Shown one piece after another: positions 42,994 through 51,330 of a DNA stretch of 64,000 nt (position 1 is its first letter; every line of letters begins with the position of its first letter). The position numbers were made by a program, and so were the translations under genes. Origin of the DNA: Paractinoplanes toevensis. Lineage in GTDB: Bacteria; Actinomycetota; Actinomycetes; Mycobacteriales; Micromonosporaceae. Location: the NCBI RefSeq assembly GCF_018332695.1, contig NZ_BOQN01000011.1, positions 166,426-230,425 on the forward strand, read 5' to 3'. The notes under the pieces were generated by a model. That model did not search any database. It had not been told where the DNA came from and saw only the letters and a program-made list of their open reading frames with translations.

Positions 42994-45185
42994 ATCCGCT
43001 CCGCGAACTCGGCCGGCGGCATCGGCTTGCCGAACAGGTAGCCCTGGATCAGCTCGCAGCCGGCCGCGTGCAGCGCGTGGTGGTCGGCCTCCTCCTCGAC
43101 ACCCTCGGCCACCGCCGACATGCCGAGCGACGTGGCCAGCCACAGCACGGCCTGGATGATCGACGACTTGCGGGCGTCCGAGGACAGGCCGGCCACGAAC
43201 GAGCGGTCCAGCTTGACCACGTCGGCCGGGACGTTCTGCAGCCAGGTCAGCGAGCTGTAGCCGGTGCCGAAGTCGTCCAGCGCGATGCGTACGCCCAGTC
43301 GCTTGATGGTCTCCAGCCGTTCCCGGACGTCGACCGAGGAGCCCAGCAGGGCGGTCTCGGTGATCTCCAGGACCAGCCGCTTCGGGTCGAGCTCGGGGTT
43401 GGCGGCGAGCAGGTCGGCGAGCAGCGGCACGAAGTCCGGCTCGGCCAGCTGACGCGGGCTGACGTTGACCGAGATGTAGTCGATGTCGTCGCGCCACTCC
43501 ATCAGGTGCCGCAGCGCCATGATCAGCACGTGCTCGCCGAGCTGCACGATCATGCCGGTCTCCTCCGCGGTCGGCACGAAGTGGCCGGGCCCGATGATCG
43601 AGCCGTCCGCGGCCCGCATCCGGACCAGGGCCTCGGCGCCGACGATCTCGCCGCTGCCGGCCCGCACGATCGGCTGGAACCAGACCGGCAGGGTCGTCGG
43701 CCGATCCCCGGCGAGCGCCTCGCGCAGCAGCTTCTCGGCGGCGATCCGCTCGTGCACGGACACCCGCATCTGTTCGCTGAAGATCTTCATCCGGTTGCCG
43801 CCGGAGCGCTTGGCCGCGTACATCGCGGTGTCGGCGGCCAGCACGGCGTCCTCACCCTGGTCGGCGCCGGCGGCCAGGGCCAGGCCGATGCTGAGCGAGA
43901 CGGTGAGCAGGCTGTCGTCGACCGCCAGCGGTTCGCTGAACGCGGCCAGCGCGGCCTCGCCGACGAACGCGCCCGCCCCGGACCCGCCGGGGACGGCGAC
44001 CACGAACTCGTCGCCGCCGAAGCGGGCGATCAGTGAGCCCTCCGGCACGATCGTCAGCAGCCGGGCCGAGATGGCCTTGAGCACGCTGTCACCGGCCGAG
44101 TGACCGGAACCGTCGTTGATCGACTTGAAGCGGTCCACGTCGACGTAGAGCACGGCCACACCCTCGGTGTCGGCGTCGAGCAACGCTTCCAGGTCGTCCT
44201 CGAACGCCGAGCGGGACAGCAGCCCGGTGAGCGAGTCGTGCCGCACCTGGCGATGCAGCTCGTCCTGCTGCCGGCGGGACTCGGTGACGTCCAGGCAGTT
44301 CAGGAACATCAGCCGCAGCCGGCCCTCCCGGTCGTACAGCGAGGTGCTGTGGATCTCGGCCCAGATCAGCTCGCCGGTGTCGTTGTGGCGGTACAGCCGG
44401 GTGGCGACCACCGAGCCGGACGAGGCCAGGTTGTCGAACAGTCCGCTCAGGGTGTGATCGACCAGCGTCACCGGCAGGTCGTCGATGTGGAAACCGGCCG
44501 GCAGGTCGTCCGGCAGGTGCAGCCAGTGCCGGTACGCCGAGTTGGTGCGCAGCAGCACGCCGTCCGGCGAGAGCATCACCATCGGCACCGGCGTCTCGTC
44601 GAACGCGACCGACAGCTGGGCCTCGCGGTCGTCCAGGTTCTCCTGGGCGCGCCGCTCCTCGTCCTCGGTCAGCGCCCAGGCGATGGCCTGGAAGAAGGCG
44701 GCGAGCAGAACGGCCACGCCGTGCAGCGCCGCCCACAGCAGCGGATCACCGTTGTGGTCGTAGGTGTGGCTGTGCCAGAGGGTGCCGAACACCGCGTGGT
44801 GCAGGGTGGTGGCGATCAGGAAGACGCCGAACGGCGCCCAGTCCCGGTACAGCGCGAGCGCGGCCACGACCACGAAGAACGAGAAATGCGCCTCGGTCAG
44901 GCCGTCGGACATGGTGACGAAGCCGGCGCAGGCGATCACGAAGCCGAGGGCCACCGCGATCGACGCCGGGCGGCGGGACCGCAGCCTGGCCGCCAGCACC
45001 ACGCAGGGCAGCACCAGCAGCACGGTCACCCAGCTGGCGGTGAGCGCCTGCTGGAACGTGCCGAAGATCGTCAGGCCGACGACACACGCGGCGAGCAGCA
45101 CGGTCAGCAGCCGGTGACGGCGCGCCCAGTACTCGTCCCGGAGCCCGCCCCCGGTGGGGATCCAGCTCTGCCATCGCTTCAGCAC
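42963..45185 (-). CDS. Membrane-bound PAS-GGDEF-EAL protein (c-di-GMP metabolism)
   Basis: A 740-residue protein. Residues 25-190 hold about six membrane segments with a conserved LTEAHFSFFVVVAALALYRD and HHAVFGTLWHSHTY, a His-rich sensory membrane domain seen in actinobacterial receptors. A PAS domain follows (about 200-315), then GGDEF (about 330-490, active site RFGGDEFVVAV but no RxxD inhibitory site), then EAL (about 500-735: VGAEALVRM, ISVNVSPRQLAEPDF, LEITETALLG, LDDFGTGYSSLTWLQ and VAEGVEEEAD). The EAL metal and catalytic residues are present, so both synthesis and hydrolysis of c-di-GMP are possible. The GTG at 45185 is taken; an in-frame GTG at 45263 would extend it by 26 residues of low-complexity sequence toward the MFS operators. 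Confidence 0.9.
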   Translation of the reverse strand: MLKRWQSWIPTGGGLRDEYWARRHRLLTVLLAACVVGLTIFGTFQQALTASWVTVLLVLPCVVLAARLRSRRPASIAVALGFVIACAGFVTMSDGLTEAHFSFFVVVAALALYRDWAPFGVFLIATTLHHAVFGTLWHSHTYDHNGDPLLWAALHGVAVLLAAFFQAIAWALTEDEERRAQENLDDREAQLSVAFDETPVPMVMLSPDGVLLRTNSAYRHWLHLPDDLPAGFHIDDLPVTLVDHTLSGLFDNLASSGSVVATRLYRHNDTGELIWAEIHSTSLYDREGRLRLMFLNCLDVTESRRQQDELHRQVRHDSLTGLLSRSAFEDDLEALLDADTEGVAVLYVDVDRFKSINDGSGHSAGDSVLKAISARLLTIVPEGSLIARFGGDEFVVAVPGGSGAGAFVGEAALAAFSEPLAVDDSLLTVSLSIGLALAAGADQGEDAVLAADTAMYAAKRSGGNRMKIFSEQMRVSVHERIAAEKLLREALAGDRPTTLPVWFQPIVRAGSGEIVGAEALVRMRAADGSIIGPGHFVPTAEETGMIVQLGEHVLIMALRHLMEWRDDIDYISVNVSPRQLAEPDFVPLLADLLAANPELDPKRLVLEITETALLGSSVDVRERLETIKRLGVRIALDDFGTGYSSLTWLQNVPADVVKLDRSFVAGLSSDARKSSIIQAVLWLATSLGMSAVAEGVEEEADHHALHAAGCELIQGYLFGKPMPPAEFAERIQRSRMATTP

Positions 45186-45268
45186 GTTTGAAAGATCGGT
45201 CCGTCCGGGGTCCGGAGCAGGACCTGCCGGGTAGCGGACGGGTTGCGGCGTGACGAGACCCACATTCC

Positions 45269-45289
45269 GATACGGAGACGTTCCGTTTC
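45269..45289. promoter_or_regulatory. Candidate TetR operator 1 upstream of the MFS exporter
   Basis: A 21-base imperfect palindrome with outer halves GATACGGA and TCCGTTTC (the complement of GAAACGGA) around a 5-base centre. A second copy lies at 45319. The TetR gene follows the exporter gene at 46963. Confidence 0.6.
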
Positions 45290-45318
45290 ATTGCCGCAAG
45301 GGTCTATGGTCTTCCACG

Positions 45319-45339
45319 GATACGGAACAGTCTCGTTTC
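45319..45339. promoter_or_regulatory. Candidate TetR operator 2 upstream of the MFS exporter
   Basis: A 21-base relative of operator 1 with halves GATACGGA and CTCGTTTC, 21 bases before the exporter ATG. The two centres are 50 bp apart. Confidence 0.6.
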
Positions 45340-45359
45340 GAAAATGAACGGGGAAGTAC

Positions 45360-46949
45360 ATGGACACTCCCGCCACCACCCAGACCGGGCACCCCCGGCG
45401 CTGGGCGATTCTCGGAGTGCTGGTCATCAGCCTCCTGGTGGTCGTCCTCGACAACACGGTGCTCAACGTCGCACTCCGCACCATCGCCGACCCCGAGCAC
45501 GGACTGGGCGCCACCCAGAGCCAGCTCGAGTGGGCGATCAACTCGTACACCCTGGTCTTCGCCGGCCTGCTCTTCACCGCGGGCATCCTGGCCGACCGGC
45601 TCGGTCGCCGGGTCACCCTGATGACCGGCCTCGTACTCTTCGGGATCGCGTCGCTGATCTCCGCGTACGCGGACAGCGCCTCCCAGCTGATCGCCGCCCG
45701 TGCCCTGATGGGCCTCGGCGCCGCGGCAGTCATGCCGGCCACCCTATCGATCATCGCCAACGTCTTCGACCCGCGGGAGCGCGGTCGCGCCATCGGCGTC
45801 TGGGCCGGCGCGGTCGGCCTCGGCGTGGCCATCGGCCCGATCGTCGGCGGCCTGCTGCTCGAGCACTTCTGGTGGGGCTCGGTCTTCCTGATCAACGTGC
45901 CGATCGTGGTCGCCGGTGTCGCGCTGGTCGCGATCCTGGTGCCGGAGTCGCGTGACCCGAAGCCCGGCCGCATCGACTTCCTCGGCGTCATCCTGTCGAT
46001 CATCGGCCTGTCCCTGCTCACCTACGGCGTGATCAAGGGCGGCGAGGACGGCTTCGGCGACACCCTGGCCTGGACCACGCTGGTCGGCTCGGTCGTGGTG
46101 CTCACCGGCTTCGTCCTCTGGGAGCGGCGCGTCGCCCTCCCGTCGCTGGACGTGAAGCTCTTCGCCAACAAGCAGTTCTCCGCCTCGACCGGCGTCATCG
46201 GCCTGGTGTTCTTCGGTGCCATGGGCGCGATGTTCTTCGGCGCGTTCTACCTGCAGCTGGTCCGCGGTTACGGCCCGCTCGCGTCCGGCGCGCTGTTCGT
46301 CCCGTTCGCGGTCGCCCAGATGGTCTTCGCCCCGCGCAGTGCCGCGATGGTCAAGCGGTTCGGCCCGAAGATGGTCAGCACCGTCGGCCTGCTCCTGGTC
46401 GCGCTCGGCCTGGCGGCCTGGCTGTTCATCGGCGCCACCACACCGATCTGGATCGTCGGCGCGGCGTTCTTCGTGATGGGCGTCGGCATGGCCAACGTGA
46501 TGCCGTCCGCCACCGAATCGATCATGGCGGCTCTGCCCCGCGAGAAGGCCGGCGTCGGCTCGGCGGTCAGCAACACGATCCGTCAGCTCGGCGGCGCCCT
46601 CGGCGTGGCCGTACTCGGCGCGATCCTCTCCTCGGTCTACCGTGACGACCTCGGCTCGGCCACCGACGGCCTGCCGGCCGCGGCGGCGGACGCCGCCAAG
46701 GAGTCCATCTCCGGGGCGTACGGCGTGGCCGAACAGGCCGGTGCCGCGGCTCCGGCGCTGATCAACGGGGCCAACGACGCGTTCCTCTCGGCCATGCACT
46801 ACGCGGCCGTCGGTAGCGTCATCTTCGCCCTGCTCGGCGCGGTGGTCGCCGTGCTGTGGCTCCCCGGTAAGCGCCCCGCGACCGCTCCCGCTCCCTCCTC
46901 CGCCGAAGGTCTGGCCGAGGAGCAGGGCGTGGAACTGGTCGAGGCGTAA
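45360..46949 (+). CDS. MFS drug exporter, DHA2 (14-TMS) family
   Basis: A 529-residue major facilitator with 14 predicted membrane segments. It starts RRWAILGVLVISLLVVVLDN, with motif D1-like DNTVLNVALRTIA in the first segment. Motif A ILADRLGRRVTLM and the antiporter motif C GVWAGAVGLGVAIGPIVGGLL are present. QacA/EmrB-type drug:proton antiporters share this pattern. A charged, Pro/Ala-rich C-terminal tail follows residue 510. ATG preceded by GGGGAAG. It is followed after 13 bases by a TetR gene and preceded by two similar palindromes, so substrate-inducible derepression is likely. Drug specificity unknown. Confidence 0.93.
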   Translation: MDTPATTQTGHPRRWAILGVLVISLLVVVLDNTVLNVALRTIADPEHGLGATQSQLEWAINSYTLVFAGLLFTAGILADRLGRRVTLMTGLVLFGIASLISAYADSASQLIAARALMGLGAAAVMPATLSIIANVFDPRERGRAIGVWAGAVGLGVAIGPIVGGLLLEHFWWGSVFLINVPIVVAGVALVAILVPESRDPKPGRIDFLGVILSIIGLSLLTYGVIKGGEDGFGDTLAWTTLVGSVVVLTGFVLWERRVALPSLDVKLFANKQFSASTGVIGLVFFGAMGAMFFGAFYLQLVRGYGPLASGALFVPFAVAQMVFAPRSAAMVKRFGPKMVSTVGLLLVALGLAAWLFIGATTPIWIVGAAFFVMGVGMANVMPSATESIMAALPREKAGVGSAVSNTIRQLGGALGVAVLGAILSSVYRDDLGSATDGLPAAAADAAKESISGAYGVAEQAGAAAPALINGANDAFLSAMHYAAVGSVIFALLGAVVAVLWLPGKRPATAPAPSSAEGLAEEQGVELVEA

Positions 46950-46962
46950 CGCATCAGTAACA

Positions 46963-47598
46963 ATGAACACCATGAACACGGCAGTTAACGAGACCGGCGC
47001 TGCCGCCGGGGCCGGCCAGGAGCGCAAGGCTCCTGGCCGGCCCCGCAATGCGCAGGCCGACGAGGCCATCCTGGATGCCGTGCTCGAGATGCTCAGCACC
47101 GGGCAGAGCGTCGCGGCCATCTCCATCGAGGCGGTCGCGGCCAAGGCCGGCGTCGGCAAGGCCACCATCTATCGCCGGTGGCCCAACAAGGAAGCCCTGA
47201 TCATCGACGCGGTCGCGGCGATGAAGGGCACGCTGCCGGTGCCGGCCGGCGAGTCCGTCCGGGACGACCTGATCATGCTGGTCAAGGCCAACCGATCGGG
47301 CAAGGCCAGGCGGTACGGCAAGGCGACGGTGTGCCTGCTGCCCGAGTTCCTCAAGGACGAGCAGCTGCACCACATGTACCAGGCGGTCATCGAGCCCCGC
47401 CGCGACGTGATGCGCGGTGTGCTGCGCCGCGGCATCGAGAACGGCGAGTTGCGCCCCGACCTCGACGTCGAGCTCAGCCTGCTGATGATCCAGGGGCCCG
47501 GCATGATGCAGCACATGCTCAACTGGAACCCCGGCATCCCGGAGGAGGGCTTCGCCGAGGCCCTGATCGACGCGTTCCTGCGCGGCGCTTCCGCCTGA
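46963..47598 (+). CDS. TetR/AcrR-family transcriptional regulator
   Basis: A 211-residue TetR protein. The HTH spans about 38-82: ADEAILDAVLEMLSTGQSVA, ISIEAVAAKAGVGKATIYRR and WPNKEALIIDAV. The C-terminal helical ligand domain (TetR_C-like, about 95-205) includes LIMLVKANRSGKARRYGKAT. An N-terminal Asn/Ala/Gly-rich tail precedes the HTH. ATG 46963 is used, with ATG 46972 possible. Placed directly after the DHA2 exporter, it probably represses the exporter-tetR operon through the palindromes at 45269 and 45319. The stop lies in the 5' arm of a terminator hairpin. Confidence 0.92.
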   Translation: MNTMNTAVNETGAAAGAGQERKAPGRPRNAQADEAILDAVLEMLSTGQSVAAISIEAVAAKAGVGKATIYRRWPNKEALIIDAVAAMKGTLPVPAGESVRDDLIMLVKANRSGKARRYGKATVCLLPEFLKDEQLHHMYQAVIEPRRDVMRGVLRRGIENGELRPDLDVELSLLMIQGPGMMQHMLNWNPGIPEEGFAEALIDAFLRGASA

Positions 47599-47617
47599 CG
47601 TTCACGCCGTCAGGCGG
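47591..47617. terminator. Hairpin between convergent TetR and HxlR genes
   Basis: CCGCCTGACG (47591-47600) pairs perfectly with CGTCAGGCGG (47608-47617) around a 7-base loop. The stem overlaps the last codons of both convergent genes, so it can serve both strands. No T-run. Confidence 0.7.
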
Positions 47618-48062
47618 CGGCCCCCGGGCCGGGCAGCAGATCGATGTCGCCCGGGTGCATCGGCTCGCCGCAGTGGGCGCAGCGCAGGTCGACCCGGCTG
47701 ATCTCGCCGCAGGCGTGGTGACGGTAGAGCACCGGCGGCCCGGCCGCGCCGGCCAGCCACTTGTCGCCCCAGGCGACCATCACCATCAGCATCTCGACCA
47801 GCTCGGTGCCCTTCTCGGTCAGCGCGTACTCGTAGCGCGGGCGCCGGTCGTACGGCCGGCGCTCCAGCACTCCCTGCTCGACCAGGTGATGGAGGCGCTC
47901 GGTGAGCACCTTGCGGGAGATGCCGAGGTCTGACTGGATCTGGTCGAAGCGGTTGAATCCCACCCAGACGTCCCGCAGGATCAGCGGTGACCAGGGCTCC
48001 CCGAGGACGTCGAGCGTGCGCGCGATCGAGCACGCCATCTCACCGAAGTTCGTGCGTTGCAT
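47610..48062 (-). CDS. HxlR-family transcriptional regulator with C-terminal zinc-ribbon-like tail
   Basis: A 150-residue winged-helix regulator. The HxlR core (about 10-95) has CSIARTLDVLGEPWSPLILR (with the family's near-N-terminal Cys), FDQIQSDLGISRKVLTERLH, HLVEQGVLERRPYDRRPRYE and YALTEKGTEL. The C-terminal extension YRHHACGEISRVDLRCAHCG has a Cys/His set that may bind zinc. HxlR proteins sense electrophiles or redox changes. It is divergent from the PPOX oxidoreductase gene, and the shared 91-base gap has two 19-base palindromes. This is a typical regulator/flavoenzyme pair. Confidence 0.9.
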   Translation of the reverse strand: MQRTNFGEMACSIARTLDVLGEPWSPLILRDVWVGFNRFDQIQSDLGISRKVLTERLHHLVEQGVLERRPYDRRPRYEYALTEKGTELVEMLMVMVAWGDKWLAGAAGPPVLYRHHACGEISRVDLRCAHCGEPMHPGDIDLLPGPGAAA

Positions 48063-48081
48063 GCCGCCAGTCTACCGATTG

Positions 48082-48128
48082 GGGTTCCCTCAGGAGACCC
48101 ATGCGGTTAGGGTTCCTTGAAGGAACCC
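48082..48128. promoter_or_regulatory. Twin HxlR operators in the hxlR/PPOX divergent gap
   Basis: GGGTTCCTTGAAGGAACCC (48110-48128) is a perfect 9-1-9 palindrome. A second site at 48082-48100 keeps the same 9-1-9 frame with 7 of 9 matches between arms (GGGTTCCCT and AGGAGACCC). Centres are 28 bp apart. Both lie between the divergent HxlR and PPOX genes. Confidence 0.75.
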
Positions 48129-48153
48129 CAAACGAGATGAGCGAGGTGTCCCG

Positions 48154-48537
48154 ATGATCCGCCCCGACGTCCGCCGCGTGCTCGACAGCACGGCCCTGGC
48201 CCACATCGCCACCGTCCTCCCGGACGGCTCGCCGCACACCGTGCCGCTCTGGATCGGCACCCACGGCGACCGCGTCGTCTTCCTCACCGGCCCGGGCTCG
48301 CGCAAGGCCCGCAACCTGCGGCGTGACCCGCGAGTGGCACTGTCGCTGGTGGCCGCCGACAACCCGTTCGAGCCGATCGTGCTGCGCGGCCGGGTCGTCG
48401 AGTGGCTCGAGGGCGACGCCGCGTGGGAGGTCGCCGACCGGATCGCGACCAAGTACACCGGTCAGCCGTACCCGCGTGGCGAACAGCGGGTGGTCGCCGT
48501 CGTGGAACCCGACCGGCAGACTGTGGGCGTGGGTTAG
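48154..48537 (+). CDS. PPOX-class flavin/F420-dependent oxidoreductase
   Basis: A 127-residue split-barrel protein of the pyridoxamine 5'-phosphate oxidase-like superfamily. Evidence is the N-terminal ALAHIATVLPDGSPHTVPLW strand pair, the cofactor-phosphate contact GPGSRKARNLRRDPRVALSL and LRGRVVEWLEGDAAWEVADR, common in actinobacterial F420- or FMN-dependent members. Residues alone do not separate FMN from F420 use. ATG preceded by GAGCGAGGTG. It is under the twin palindromes of the divergent HxlR gene. The cupin gene starts 21 bases downstream and may be cotranscribed. Confidence 0.85.
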   Translation: MIRPDVRRVLDSTALAHIATVLPDGSPHTVPLWIGTHGDRVVFLTGPGSRKARNLRRDPRVALSLVAADNPFEPIVLRGRVVEWLEGDAAWEVADRIATKYTGQPYPRGEQRVVAVVEPDRQTVGVG

Positions 48538-48558
48538 GCCAACGTCCCAGGAGTGATC

Positions 48559-48963
48559 GTGAACGAGCCCTTCGAGACCGTCGCGCTCGCCGGCGCGCCC
48601 ATCGTGACCGCGCCGGACGGCTCGTCGGTGCGCCCGCTCTGCGCCCTTCCGGGCGCCGGGAGCTTCGCTCATTTCCGGCTGGAGGCCGGCGCGGTGGCCA
48701 AGGCCGTCGTGCACGCCACGGTCCAGGAGATCTGGTACGTCGTGGGCGGCGCCGGAACGATGTGGCGCCGCCGGGGCGACATCGCCGAGACGGTCGACCT
48801 GCGTCCCGGCCTGTGCCTGACCATTCCACTCGGCACCGAGTTCCAGTTCCGCGCGGCCGCCCTGGAGGCCCTCGAGGTGGTCGCCGCGACGATGCCGCCG
48901 TGGCCGATCGCCTCCGACTCCGAAGCGACCGTCGTGGACGGCCCCTGGGAGCCCAGCTTCTAG
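48559..48963 (+). CDS. Cupin-domain protein
   Basis: A 134-residue single-cupin protein. The first cupin motif region is FRLEAGAVAKAVVHATVQEI then WYVVGGAGTMWRRRGD; the His of HATVQE and a Glu fit metal binding, though the classic HxH is reduced. The second motif is LRPGLCLTIPLGTEFQFRA. Such proteins are often sugar isomerases, dioxygenases or mannose-6-phosphate-isomerase-like binding proteins; the activity is open. The GTG at 48559 is favoured by CAGGAG 5-6 bases upstream; a GTG at 48553 is in frame. Probably in one transcript with the PPOX gene. Confidence 0.75.
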   Translation: MNEPFETVALAGAPIVTAPDGSSVRPLCALPGAGSFAHFRLEAGAVAKAVVHATVQEIWYVVGGAGTMWRRRGDIAETVDLRPGLCLTIPLGTEFQFRAAALEALEVVAATMPPWPIASDSEATVVDGPWEPSF

Positions 48964-49000
48964 GTTTCTTGCGCCTGGCCGGTTTATCATCGATGACCAG

Positions 49001-49020
49001 CGATGGGAGCGCTCCCATCG
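49001..49020. promoter_or_regulatory. CebR-type operator box upstream of the expansin-like gene
   Basis: CGATGGGAGCGCTCCCATCG is a perfect 20-base palindrome containing TGGGAGCGCTCCCA, the box bound by the LacI-family cellobiose repressor CebR in streptomycetes (established knowledge). It lies 60 bases before the ATG and just after a TATCAT (48985-48990) that could be a -10 element. The same core occurs at 63196. Confidence 0.82.
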
Positions 49021-49079
49021 CCGCGCCGCCGGGCGTCATCCACCCGCGCCCGGGGCGGCCCTGGAGAAGGAGAACCGTC

Positions 49080-50327
49080 ATGGCCTCCCGCGCCCGAACC
49101 TGGCTGGTCGCCGCAGTCGCCGCCCTCTTTCTGATCTATGCCCTGCCGTCCGCCCACGCCGACCCGGTCGTCGGCAACGCCACCTACTTCGACGCGCTCG
49201 GTTCGCCCTACGGCGGATGCGGCATTCCCCAGGCCGAGTTGGACAGCCAGGACTTCGTAGCCCTGAACGTCTACAACACCCCCGGCGACTACAACTTCTA
49301 TCCCCGGCCGGTCACCGACGCCGCGAAGGTCGGCGCCTGGAACAACGGCCTGAACTGCGGCCGCTTCGTGCGGGTGTCGATCAGCGACTACTGCACCGGC
49401 GTCAACGACGGCGCGCAGAACCAGGCGTTCTGCCGCAACGGCTCGTGGGTGGCGGACGCCTACAACGGCGCCACGCTGACCATGATCGTGGCCGACAGCT
49501 GCGGCGACACCAACGCCTGGTGCCGCGACGACCCCAACCACCTGGACCTGTCGAAGCCGTCGCTGAACAAGTTCGCCGCCGGCCTCGCCGACCACTGGAA
49601 CAACCGGCACGTCAGCTGGGAGTACGTCGCCGCGCCGGACTACAGCGGCGACATCAGAATAGGTTTCCTGCAGGGCGCCCAGGTCTACTGGCCGGCCATC
49701 GCCGTCTCCCACCTGGCCAACGGCATCCACGGCGTGGAGTACTACTCGGGCGGCACCTGGCAGACCGCGAAGATGAACGGCGACATGGGCCAGTCGTACA
49801 TTCTCGGTGGCACCGCACCCTTCCAGATCCGGGTGCGCGACGTGAACAACCAGCTGATCAACAACGGCCGCACGTACACCTTCGGCCTGCCGTCCTCCTG
49901 CGGCACCCAGTGCTCCCAGGCCTACACGGCCACCACCTACACCACCGATTCCACCCCGTCGAGCACGCCGCCCTCCACCATCCGGGACACGACCCCGCCG
50001 ACCACCGCACCGACCACCACGCCGCCCGCGACGGCCGGTTGCACCGCGACGTCCACGGTGGCCAGTCAGTGGTCGGGCGGCTTCCAGGCGAACGTCACCG
50101 TCAAGGCCGGCAGCACGGCCATCACCGGCTGGACCGCCACCTGGACCTTCACCGGCGGCGAGACGATCGGTCAGATGTGGAGCGCCACCTACACGACGTC
50201 GGGCACCGCGGTGACCGCGAAGAACGTGAGCTGGAACGGCGCCCTCGGTGCCGGGGCGTCGACCACGTTCGGCTACACCGGAAGCGGAACACCTTCGGCG
50301 GTTTCGGTGGCGTGCACCGCTTCGTAA
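49080..50327 (+). CDS. Secreted expansin-like protein with CBM2 cellulose-binding module
   Basis: A 415-residue secreted protein with signal peptide to about residue 28 (PSAHA/DP). The first domain (30-150) is a double-psi beta-barrel: GNATYFDALGSPYGGCGIP, VRVSISDYC, MIVADSCGDTNAWCRDDPNH and the expansin Asp in HLDLS. The second beta-sandwich domain (about 160-280) contains HGVEYYSGGTWQTAKMNGD. After a Thr/Pro linker (about 290-320) comes a CBM2-type module (about 320-415) with Trp residues for cellulose binding (SQWSGGFQANVTVKAG, GWTATWTFTGGETIGQMWSA) and flanking Cys. Expansins loosen cellulose without hydrolysis. The CebR-type box upstream suggests induction by cello-oligosaccharides. Confidence 0.88.
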   Translation: MASRARTWLVAAVAALFLIYALPSAHADPVVGNATYFDALGSPYGGCGIPQAELDSQDFVALNVYNTPGDYNFYPRPVTDAAKVGAWNNGLNCGRFVRVSISDYCTGVNDGAQNQAFCRNGSWVADAYNGATLTMIVADSCGDTNAWCRDDPNHLDLSKPSLNKFAAGLADHWNNRHVSWEYVAAPDYSGDIRIGFLQGAQVYWPAIAVSHLANGIHGVEYYSGGTWQTAKMNGDMGQSYILGGTAPFQIRVRDVNNQLINNGRTYTFGLPSSCGTQCSQAYTATTYTTDSTPSSTPPSTIRDTTPPTTAPTTTPPATAGCTATSTVASQWSGGFQANVTVKAGSTAITGWTATWTFTGGETIGQMWSATYTTSGTAVTAKNVSWNGALGAGASTTFGYTGSGTPSAVSVACTAS

Positions 50328-50624
50328 TACTGCCCCGGTGGGACGAGAGGTCAGTTACGAAGACGCGGTAAAGCTCCTCGGCGGCGACGCCGCCCAGATA
50401 GCGAAGCTGGTCGACACCCTCACGGGTGCCGGCCTGCTCGCGTTGCTGGGCCCGTTCCGCGACGTGCTGGGCTGGTTCGACGCCAAGGCCGAGCTGGCCA
50501 AGGTGACCGAGCGCCTGGTGACGAGCCTCGCCGAGAAACGTTCGAAGCTGTCCCGGTACGAGCGCACCGAGCGCCTGCAGGCGGCGCACGCGGCGCTGGC
50601 CCTGACCGCGTTCTTCGAGGCGCG

Positions 50625-51330
50625 TCCGAGGCCGACTGGCCGTTCCCCTACCGCGACCTGGAACTCACCGCCGACGAACAGAGGGCCCTGGGCAGTCTCG
50701 ATGACGGTGCCGTGGCCGGCTGGAGTGCGCCGGTACCCGGCCCGGCCGAGTCGCATGAGGAGTTCCGCGCCCGCCTGAAGGACTACTACGGTGCCCTCTC
50801 GATCCAGGTGTACAACTTCACGGTCGGGCTCATGGTCTGGGAGCGCATCGACCGGCCGGCGCAGGTGCGGGTCTCGCAGCTGATCGGCAGCGTGCCGGAG
50901 GCGGCCCAGGCCCGGTTCGACAGCCTGCTCGGCAAGCTCGCCGCCGACTTCCCGGAGGTCGCCTTCTGGGCCGGCATGCGGGAGCAGACCGCCGTGCACG
51001 CCCGGCTCCGCGACGTCACGACCGGCCTCGACGAACTGCGCGACACTCTCGACGCGATCGCCGCGGGGAGCCGGCCCGACGAGCGCCGTCGCGAGCTCGC
51101 TCTGCGCTACGGCGCCGCGCTGCGCCGGCCGATCGCCGAGTCCGGCGAGGTGCCCGCCGGGCTGCGGGTGCCGCTGCTCGGCGAGGCCTTCCTGCCGCAG
51201 CTCTTCCGGTCCGTGGTCGTCGCCGACCACGACCAGCTGAGCAGCGAGGACTGGTGGGAGGAGAAGCCGGTCCGGGAAGACCTGATGGCCTTCCTCGCCG
51301 GGCATCTCACCTCCGCGGCGGCCATCCAGG
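50625..51330 (+). pseudogene. NACHT fragment: end of the N-terminal helical region
   Basis: This reading holds SEADWPFPYRDLELTADEQR through REDLMAFLAGHLTSAAAIQ. In intact relatives this leads straight into the P-loop; here coding similarity stops at about 51330 and the frame turns into Arg/Pro-rich shadow sequence. No GxxGxGKS/T occurs in any frame nearby. Confidence 0.7.

Noticed and set aside
48402..49079. Extended N-terminus for the expansin-like protein
   Set aside because: The in-frame extension overlaps the PPOX and cupin genes; the ATG at 49080 gives a proper signal peptide and follows GGAGAAGGAG.
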